From: JAUUZT01 sp964654015
Lineage (GTDB): Bacteria; Chloroflexota; Dehalococcoidia; GIF9; AB-539-J10
Direction of reading: 5' to 3'
Assembly: GCA_964654015.1 (NCBI GenBank)
Contig: CAZZHQ010000159.1
Span: 1 to 5,277 of the forward strand
DNA length: 5,277 bases
A model generated the notes under the pieces. It was given only the letters and a program-made list of their open reading frames with translations, did no database searches and was not told the DNA's origin. Each line of letters starts with the position of its first letter. The stretch's first letter is position 1. Positions 1-4,088 of the stretch are shown here, one piece after another. The translations under genes were made by a program, and so were the position numbers.

Positions 1-22
1 AGAGAGGAAAGAGTTCAGGCAA

Positions 23-331
23 ATGCTTCGGGACAAGCCTGAACTAGCAAGGGAAGTCAAGCAGGAGCTAACGAAGCAATACCCGACGTGCAAATGGTCA
101 ACCAGGATCGAGCGCTATCAATTCTCGGGCGGATGGGCCGAGGAGCGGAAAAACAACGGGATTACCCTTACTCAAGAAGCCTGGGACTGCATGGCAGCGG
201 CCTTCAAGATAGCCAATAAAGACAACTGGGACAAGTCCGACATCCAGACCGACTACTTCAACGTTAACTACTACCTGCACCTAGCAATCGGGAAATGGGA
301 TAAACCCTTTACAGAAACACAACCCCACTGA
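23..331 (+). CDS. Small phage protein, possibly LPD29-like; may begin upstream of the window
   Basis: A 102-aa soluble protein with no membrane segment or signal peptide. The first half is charged and helical, with a segment around residues 10-27 containing AREVKQELTKQYP. The C-terminal part contains TDYFNVNYYLHLAIG. This order (helix ending in a YP/FP turn, a basic strand, then a D-Y-F-rich strand) reminds me of the LPD29 domain seen in phage and plasmid polyvalent proteins, but that is recall of a pattern and not an alignment. The frame stays open from the ATG back to the window edge (seven more codons that look protein-like), and no well-placed Shine-Dalgarno precedes the ATG, so the true start may lie upstream. 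The stop TGA shares its last base with the ATG of a tiny ORF at 331. Function unknown. Confidence 0.7.
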   Translation: MLRDKPELAREVKQELTKQYPTCKWSTRIERYQFSGGWAEERKNNGITLTQEAWDCMAAAFKIANKDNWDKSDIQTDYFNVNYYLHLAIGKWDKPFTETQPH

Positions 332-396
332 TGAGCCAGGGATGGCGAAACGGCCTGCGGGCCGTATGGGGTAAACCCAAAGGAGGGAAAGCATGA
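331..396 (+). CDS. Possible 21-aa bridging ORF
   Basis: The ATG overlaps the preceding stop (TGATG, 329-333). The ORF runs 21 codons, and its TGA overlaps the next gene's ATG (ATGA, 393-396). It therefore links its neighbours exactly by stop/start overlaps, the arrangement expected for translational coupling. The peptide is basic with three tryptophans. No Shine-Dalgarno precedes the ATG and a GC hairpin lies within it, so expression would depend on reinitiation. It is short enough to be chance, and the strong RBS of the 393 gene lies within its last codons. Confidence 0.2.
   Translation: MSQGWRNGLRAVWGKPKGGKA
350..365 (+). other. GC-rich hairpin between genes
   Basis: A perfect inverted repeat, ACGGCC-TGCG-GGCCGT: a 6-bp stem and a 4-base loop. 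It is followed by a weaker TGGG...CCCA pair (367-370 with 376-379) directly before the AAGGAGGG ribosome-binding site. There is no T-run, so a Rho-independent terminator is unlikely. It could be an RNA element affecting translation or processing between the flanking genes, or simply chance. Confidence 0.4.
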
Positions 397-716
397 ACGC
401 AACTCGGAAAGCAAAGGTACTGGATCTCAAGGAAACTCTGACGAAGCTCACAGGGGAGCAGAAGCAAAAGCTACTCAGCAAGGGGTTAGTAGCAACAGTC
501 GAGGGAATTCTCATCCACCAGCAGGCCAGAGCAAATTTACTACTAGCCGGCAAGGATAAGACAGAGTGGGGATTCCTTGTAGATTCCAATGACGATTGCA
601 TAAAGGCATTCAGGGTCAATCTCAATTTCAGGCCTAGATTCTTGGAATTTATCAAGGAACATAACATCGAAGTGACAAACAAAAAATTGTTTGCCTGGAT
701 AACGGAGGCAAAGTAA
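393..716 (+). CDS. Hypothetical phage protein, 107 aa
   Basis: I do not recognise this protein with confidence. The start is well supported: AAGGAGGG at 380-387 sits 5 bases before the ATG. The N-terminal half is helical and basic (LTGEQKQKLLSKGLVATVEG at about residues 19-38). The phrase 'LT-EQ-Q-L-S-G-VATVEG' recalls the N-terminus of some ArdC-like or related accessory phage proteins, but the rest of that family is not present. The C-terminal half is mixed, ending in a segment rich in F, W and K. No cysteine cluster, membrane helix or nucleotide-binding motif is visible. It is followed after one base by the helix-turn-helix gene, and that gene's Shine-Dalgarno lies in the last codons of this one, so the two are probably co-translated. 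Confidence 0.8.
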   Translation: MNATRKAKVLDLKETLTKLTGEQKQKLLSKGLVATVEGILIHQQARANLLLAGKDKTEWGFLVDSNDDCIKAFRVNLNFRPRFLEFIKEHNIEVTNKKLFAWITEAK

Positions 717-717
717 A

Positions 718-873
718 ATGAAAAGCACACCAGAAGTAGCAAAGGAATTGGGAGTGACCAGGGGGGCGGTGTGGTTCTGGATTCAGACAGGGAAATTAAA
801 GGCCGAGAAGGTAGGGAAGCAATACGTGATTCAAGAGAGGGAAGTAACCAGGGTTAAGGAAGAAAGGGGCTAA
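718..873 (+). CDS. Excisionase/MerR-type helix-turn-helix protein, 51 aa
   Basis: A small DNA-binding protein. Residues 3-16 (STPEVAKELGVTRG) form the first helix and turn, AVWFWIQTGKLKAEKVG supplies the recognition helix and the start of the wing, and QYVIQEREV completes it. This is the standard layout of the HTH_17 'excisionase family' domain, found in phage excisionases and small regulators. GGAGG at 704-708 lies 9 bases before the ATG. At 51 aa it is little more than the domain itself. Likely roles are a local transcription regulator or recombination directionality factor. No integrase is in the window to support the latter. Confidence 0.75.
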   Translation: MKSTPEVAKELGVTRGAVWFWIQTGKLKAEKVGKQYVIQEREVTRVKEERG

Positions 874-877
874 GGGA

Positions 878-994
878 ATGACTAAGACGATTCAGCGAAT
901 ACCACTTGAAACCATAAAGCCAGACCCGGAGCAACCGAGAAAAGAGTTTGGTGAAGACGATCTCCATGAGCTCGCACAGTCAATCAGGGGCTAG
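878..994 (+). CDS. Truncated ParB-like N-terminal fragment, 38 aa
   Basis: Starts at ATG 878 with AAGGGG (864-869) 8 bases upstream and stops at TAG 992. The peptide matches the opening of ParB/Srx-fold proteins: a strand with IPLETIKPDPEQPRK (the conserved 'I-P-N-QPRK' element), then F-E-LHELAQSI. In full ParB-like proteins the sequence next runs into 'GLLQPI' and a catalytic/CTP-binding core, and all of that is absent. Phages often carry full ParB-like nucleases near terminase genes. This is probably a decayed remnant, with the rest lost by deletion near 990; a short functional peptide is less likely. The GGGG at 987-990 just before the stop also serves as a likely RBS for the next gene. 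Confidence 0.6.
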   Translation: MTKTIQRIPLETIKPDPEQPRKEFGEDDLHELAQSIRG

Positions 995-999
995 AGAGT

Positions 1000-1437
1000 T
1001 TGAAACTTGACGAGGTTGGCATTGATAAAGAGACTAATAGCGTGTTTCTGGCATTTACGCCTCAGTTCTTTGAGCGATGGGTAGAATTAGTCGAATCTGT
1101 CGGTCCGGCGGTTGACCAGGTAGCCATTGCCGATAAGGAGATATGGGGGAAATTCCACGAAGCTATGAAGGCTGTAGGGAAGACTTATGACGTTAAGGCC
1201 ATCACGCCCCTCATCTGTAAATTCATTGAATTAGCTGACGGTTTGCAAACTGATGGGGAATGGGTTAGCATAGTTGATATATATGGGGCAAGAGTCCCCA
1301 AGGCCGTAGCAGCCGTGTTAAAACAAGCGGTAGATATGGCAATAGAGAAAGGTGATGTCAAAGAGAGAAACAAATGGCAAATACTTGAATACATGGCAGC
1401 GGACTATTTAAGTGGAAGCGATGATAAAAGACAGTAA
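1000..1437 (+). CDS. Hypothetical phage protein upstream of terS, 145 aa
   Basis: I do not recognise this protein. It is acidic and mostly helical, with a central segment around residues 60-80 and a helix near PKAVAAVLKQAVDMAIEKGD; the end is charged. No catalytic motif, cysteines in pairs, or membrane segment is visible. The start is TTG: no ATG is available at the N-terminus, the frame closes at a TGA at 967, and AGGGG (986-990) is 9 bases upstream. It begins only 5 bases after the truncated ParB fragment, and its 3' end overlaps the start of terS, so it belongs to the same transcription unit. The abrupt junction with the ParB fragment allows that its original N-terminus was altered. Confidence 0.8.
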   Translation: MKLDEVGIDKETNSVFLAFTPQFFERWVELVESVGPAVDQVAIADKEIWGKFHEAMKAVGKTYDVKAITPLICKFIELADGLQTDGEWVSIVDIYGARVPKAVAAVLKQAVDMAIEKGDVKERNKWQILEYMAADYLSGSDDKRQ

Positions 1438-1855
1438 TGTCGGTAACAAAAAAAAGCGAGACAACACAGCAGCTCGGATCGTCCAGGCGATAAGCAAATC
1501 TAATGGCTTACTTACCTTGGCCGCTAGTAAGGCTGGCGTTTCGTATCGCACCATTGAGAGATATGTCCATGACTACCCTAGCGTCGCTACTGCTGTCTGT
1601 GAAGCCAAAGAGACTATGCTTGATTATGTCGAGGGGAAGTTATTTACACAGATAAGGGACGGGAACACAGTCGCCATTTTATTTTATTTGAAAACCCAGG
1701 GCAAGGCTCGGGGTTACATAGAAAGACAGGAATTCGCTAATGCTGGAGGAGAGAGTTTTAGAGTAGAACATGACGCCAAAAGCAAGCTCCTTGATGAGCT
1801 CAATCGCTATGCTTCCAGAGCAAAAGAAACAGCAGGCGATCAAGCGACTGACTGA
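1421..1855 (+). CDS. terS: Terminase small subunit-like protein
   Basis: A DNA-recognition subunit of the packaging terminase, inferred from sequence pattern and position directly before terL. The 144-aa form has a basic leader (KKKR, 10-13) and a helix-turn-helix at about 17-50, with AASKAGVSYRTIERYV as turn and recognition helix. A helical oligomerisation segment follows, then FYLKTQGKARGYIERQE at about 88-104, the motif typical of small HTH TerS proteins ('A-FYLK-QGK-RGY-ER'). The tail is charged. I chose ATG 1421; a GTG at 1412 in the same frame would add three residues, and neither has a strong Shine-Dalgarno. The gene overlaps the previous one by 17 bases and terL by up to 86 bases, suggesting translational coupling. 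Confidence 0.85.
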   Translation: MIKDSNVGNKKKRDNTAARIVQAISKSNGLLTLAASKAGVSYRTIERYVHDYPSVATAVCEAKETMLDYVEGKLFTQIRDGNTVAILFYLKTQGKARGYIERQEFANAGGESFRVEHDAKSKLLDELNRYASRAKETAGDQATD

Positions 1856-3806
1856 CGAAGAAGCCACAGAGCTTCTATATGACTGGAAGTATAGGGCAAG
1901 AGAGAATCAACTTCCACCAAAAGGCGACTGGCTAACGTGGTTAATCATGGCTGGGCGCGGGATGGGGAAGACCAGGGCTGGGGCCGAGTTCGTGTTAGCG
2001 GAAATCAAAGCAAAACGAGCCCGGCGAATAGCGTTAGTCGCCAAGACCCCTGCGGATGCCAGGGATGTAATGATAGAGGGAGATAGTGGGTTGCTGAATA
2101 TAAGTCCTCCCTGGAACAAACCACTATATGAGCCATCGAAACGACGCATAACATGGCGTAATGGTACAACTGCCCTGATATTCTCCAGCAAAGAACCTAC
2201 ACAGCTAAGGGGGCCTCAATTTGATTTATGTTTCATAGCAGGTACTATGGTTGCCACTTCAAAAGGTGAAAGACCAATTGAGACGATTAGAACAGGGGAT
2301 TGTGTTCTTACCCGAAAAGGCAATCGGGAAGTAATTGCTACTGCCAACCGATTAGCTAACGTGGGGAAAGTTAAATTTTCGAATGGGGCTGAACTAGTTG
2401 CAACCCCCCAACATCCTGTGTTACAATTGCATGGATGGACGAGAATACAAGAATTAAAAAAAGGGGCAATTGTATGCGCTGGCACGAAAATACTTATGGC
2501 TACATCATCGCCTATCAAGATGGGAAAATGCTATACCAGCATAGGTGGGTTTGGGAGCAACTCAATGGAGCAATCCCAGAGGGCTATCAAATCCACCATA
2601 AGGACAAAAATCGCCAAAACAATAACATCAGCAATCTTGAGTCTTTACCACCAAAGCGTCATCGGGAAAAGGATAGTAAGGAAGCTAAACCTTTTGTGGT
2701 TAAATGCCAAATATGCGGGAAGGGTGTTATCAGATATATTAACCGCCCCGCTATATGCAAACAGTGTCAGTGGAGGCGGGCTGAAGACAAGCGTAAATCA
2801 GACAGAATATGCCAAGTTTGCGGGGAGTCATTTAAATCAAGAATCACTAAACGAAGCAAGGGAAACTTCTGTAGTCAGCGTTGTGTCAACTTGGGAGGAC
2901 GTTGGGCAGGCAGTAGTATATAATCTCACAGTAAAAGACCAACACGAATATATAGCAAACGGAATCATTGTACACAACTGCTGGGGAGACGAGATAAGGA
3001 CATGGTATTATCCACAAGAGACATGGGATAATCTCATGTTTGGCTTGCGGTTAGGTGAGCATCCCCGAGTGGTGGTTACTACAACCCCTCTGCCGTTAAG
3101 GGTAATTGTTAATATTATGAAATCACCCGACACAGTGCTTACTACAGGCTCAACTTACGAAAACAGGGCAAATTTGGCGCCGTCCTTCTTTCGGCAAATC
3201 ATCTCAAAGTACGAAGGCACTCGACTCGGGCGGCAAGAGATTAACGCAGAGCTTTTAGAGGATGTGCCTGGTGCCCTTTGGAAACGTGATACAATAAAAT
3301 ACAAGGCGGCCCCCGAGATGGTGAGGATAATTGTGGCGATAGACCCTGCGGCTACTGGATCCGAAGAGGCGGACGAAACAGGGATTATAATTGCTGGTAA
3401 AGGAATAGATGGTCATGGTTATGTTCTGGCGGATCGGTCGGCAAGGGTATCTCCACATAGTTGGGCTCAAAGGGCTGTTCAGGGGTATGATGATTTTAAG
3501 GCAGACAGGATTATCGGCGAAGTCAATAATGGCGGTGAGATGGTAGGGCTTACCATTAAGACCGTGCGGGATGTACCTTACAAGGCTGTCAGGGCCAGCA
3601 GGGGAAAACAAGCTAGGGCTGAGCCTGTGTCGGCTTTATACGAACAGGGAAAAATCTTTCACACCGAGCCATTTGACGCATTGGAGGATCAGTTAGTAAC
3701 ATGGACTCCGGAGAGCGGTGAATCTCCAGACCGCCTTGATGCCTTAGTCTGGGCGATAACGGAGCTGCTGTTAGAGAAGCCGGATCCTGAATTTATGGTA
3801 GGATAA
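1770..3806 (+). CDS. terL: Terminase large subunit with an intein in the Walker B motif
   Basis: The ATP-driven DNA packaging motor and nuclease. The 678-aa precursor contains a 250-aa intein (residues 154-403); the spliced product would be 428 aa, normal for this Terminase_6-type family. The N-terminal ATPase has an adenine-motif region (LYDWKYRARENQLPPKGDW), Walker A AGRGMGKT (61-68), Walker B rebuilt by splicing as FDL-CWGDE (D407, E408), and motif III VVVTTTP (434-440). The RNase H-like nuclease has acidic residues D525 (AIDPA), E584 (GEVNNGG) and D657 (DRLDALVWA). The start is uncertain: ATG codons at 1770, 1794 and 1809 are all possible and none has a good Shine-Dalgarno, so coupling to terS, which it overlaps, is likely. 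No key residue is missing, so the motor should work after splicing. Confidence 0.95.
   Translation: MTPKASSLMSSIAMLPEQKKQQAIKRLTDEEATELLYDWKYRARENQLPPKGDWLTWLIMAGRGMGKTRAGAEFVLAEIKAKRARRIALVAKTPADARDVMIEGDSGLLNISPPWNKPLYEPSKRRITWRNGTTALIFSSKEPTQLRGPQFDLCFIAGTMVATSKGERPIETIRTGDCVLTRKGNREVIATANRLANVGKVKFSNGAELVATPQHPVLQLHGWTRIQELKKGAIVCAGTKILMATSSPIKMGKCYTSIGGFGSNSMEQSQRAIKSTIRTKIAKTITSAILSLYHQSVIGKRIVRKLNLLWLNAKYAGRVLSDILTAPLYANSVSGGGLKTSVNQTEYAKFAGSHLNQESLNEARETSVVSVVSTWEDVGQAVVYNLTVKDQHEYIANGIIVHNCWGDEIRTWYYPQETWDNLMFGLRLGEHPRVVVTTTPLPLRVIVNIMKSPDTVLTTGSTYENRANLAPSFFRQIISKYEGTRLGRQEINAELLEDVPGALWKRDTIKYKAAPEMVRIIVAIDPAATGSEEADETGIIIAGKGIDGHGYVLADRSARVSPHSWAQRAVQGYDDFKADRIIGEVNNGGEMVGLTIKTVRDVPYKAVRASRGKQARAEPVSALYEQGKIFHTEPFDALEDQLVTWTPESGESPDRLDALVWAITELLLEKPDPEFMVG
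2456..2462 (+). promoter_or_regulatory. Candidate -1 ribosomal slippery heptamer A_AAA_AAA
   Basis: In the terL frame the codons read TTA AAA AAA GGG, so the A7 run has the X_XXY_YYZ phase needed for tandem tRNA-Lys slippage by -1. After slipping, the next codons (AGG GGC AAT TGT ATG) are in the HNH frame. The result would be a fusion of TerL 1-153, the intein N-half and the HNH nuclease. I see no strong downstream stem-loop or well-placed upstream stimulatory Shine-Dalgarno, so the efficiency is unclear. The phase is visible in the sequence; the function is inferred. Confidence 0.4.
2461..2466 (+). promoter_or_regulatory. Internal ribosome-binding site for the nested HNH gene
   Basis: AAGGGG lies 7 bases before ATG 2474. 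The same hexamer serves the gene at 878 (8-base spacing), so it is a usable Shine-Dalgarno form in this genome. It supports the 2474 start over the earlier in-frame ATG at 2435, which has no such site. Confidence 0.6.
2474..2923 (+). CDS. HNH homing endonuclease nested out of frame inside the TerL intein
   Basis: A 149-aa site-specific DNA endonuclease, likely the homing enzyme of the intein. Its frame is -1 relative to terL. It opens like a free-standing phage HNH protein (MRWHENTYGYI at 1-11, then YQHRWVWEQLNGAIPEGY), followed by the HNH core IHHKDKNRQNNNISNLE with H41, H42, N49-51 and N54. The C-terminal half has eight cysteines that fit two zinc knuckles: C78-x2-C81 with C95-x2-C98, and C113-x2-C116 with C133-x3-C137. 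The stop TAA at 2921 falls just before intein block F. The gene thus occupies exactly the slot between blocks B and F where in-frame endonucleases normally lie. An ATG at 2435 is possible but lacks an RBS. No key residue is missing, so it looks active and not decayed. Confidence 0.85.
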   Translation: MRWHENTYGYIIAYQDGKMLYQHRWVWEQLNGAIPEGYQIHHKDKNRQNNNISNLESLPPKRHREKDSKEAKPFVVKCQICGKGVIRYINRPAICKQCQWRRAEDKRKSDRICQVCGESFKSRITKRSKGNFCSQRCVNLGGRWAGSSI

Positions 3807-3857
3807 AATGCTATGCCGTAGGAGAATTGGCAAAGGATAAACAATTCTGGTAGGATA
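3796..3857 (+). repeat. 10-bp direct repeat TGGTAGGATA around the terL 3' end
   Basis: TGGTAGGATA occurs at 3796-3805 (including most of the terL stop codon) and again at 3848-3857. It could be the trace of a small duplication or a chance repeat. No mobile element lies between the copies. Confidence 0.4.
3823..3848 (+). other. Inverted repeat in the terL-downstream gap
   Basis: AGAATTG (3823-3829) pairs perfectly with CAATTCT (3842-3848) across a 12-base loop. It lies in the 72-base gap between terL and the membrane-protein gene, where I see no other feature. The stem is AT rich and lacks a T-tract, so it is not a convincing terminator. It may be an operator-like or RNA structure, or chance. 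Confidence 0.3.
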
Positions 3858-3878
3858 GAGAGATAATCAGGATTTGAT

Positions 3879-4088
3879 ATGAAAGCAACATTTGAGGGAA
3901 TAGTCTATCTTATCAAGGGAATCACTCCGTCTGTAGTGCTTGTGCTAATCGTCCTCTGCATAGTCGTTTGCGTTATCCGAGGCATTGAGATTCCAGATTG
4001 GTTTAAGGTGATGCTGGGAACAGGGGCAGGTGGAGGCGCTACAGGATATGTGATGTTAAAAAAGAGCGATAAACGGAGGCAACCATGA
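3879..4088 (+). CDS. Small membrane protein between terL and portal, 69 aa
   Basis: A short hydrophobic protein. Residues about 16-34 (TPSVVLVLIVLCIVVCVI) are a clear transmembrane helix. A short amphipathic segment IPDWF follows, then a glycine-rich second hydrophobic stretch (about 42-59, MLGTGAGGGATGYVML) and a basic tail (KKSDKRR). Two short helices with a charged C-terminus resemble small phage holins or holin-like proteins, but its position within the head module is not typical of a lysis cassette, so I leave the function open. AGGA (3869-3872) lies 6 bases before the ATG. Its stop overlaps the portal start (ATGA, 4085-4088), and the portal's GGAGG lies in its last codons, so the two are translationally coupled. 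Confidence 0.8.
   Translation: MKATFEGIVYLIKGITPSVVLVLIVLCIVVCVIRGIEIPDWFKVMLGTGAGGGATGYVMLKKSDKRRQP

Larger units (their letters stand above)
2229..2978 (+). mobile_element. TerL intein, residues 154-403 of the precursor
   Basis: A self-splicing protein element. Block A begins with the nucleophile C154 (CFIAGTMVATSKGERPIE, then GDCVLT). Block B has ATPQHPV with T212 and H215, followed by GWTRIQELKKG. Block F is VVYNLTVKDQHEYI and block G is GIIVHN, ending H402-N403, with Cys404 as the +1 extein residue. All residues for class 1 splicing are present. The insertion point is inside the ATPase Walker B strand, a conserved functional site as is usual for inteins. In the terL frame, residues about 236-384 form a Ser/Thr/Lys/Ile-rich linker with no recognisable LAGLIDADG or HNH motif; the endonuclease is in another frame over the same bases. 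The element should splice as a mini-intein with a long linker. Confidence 0.93.

Noticed and set aside
281..742. Long minus-strand ORF opposite the 393-716 gene
   Set aside because: It is antisense to a gene with a strong RBS, and its protein is a low-complexity Ser/Phe/Leu-rich string with no motif. Other minus-strand ORFs (for example 1907-2191, 3255-3611, 4433-4615) are likewise mirrors of terL or portal.
2435..2473. Earlier in-frame ATG (2435) as the HNH gene start
   Set aside because: It has no Shine-Dalgarno, and its 13 extra residues lie over intein block B sequence. The 2474 ATG has AAGGGG at 7 bases and begins exactly like free-standing HNH proteins.
2456..2923. HNH off-frame position explained as a single sequencing indel in the A7 run
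   Set aside because: One indel would put HNH in frame but end the protein at the TAA at 2921, cutting off intein blocks F and G and the rest of TerL. Two errors would be needed, and the current terL frame is already open throughout.
2919..2924. TATAAT as a -10 promoter box
   Set aside because: No TTGACA-like -35 at 16-18 bases: the candidates TTGGGA and TTGGGC are 22 and 11 bases away. The bases are explained by the HNH stop codon and intein block F codons.
3808..3840. 10-codon ORF after terL (ATG 3808 to TAA 3840)
   Set aside because: Too short, no RBS and no coupling to the next gene.
3823..3848. Rho-independent terminator after terL
   Set aside because: The stem is AT rich with a 12-base loop and no following T-run.
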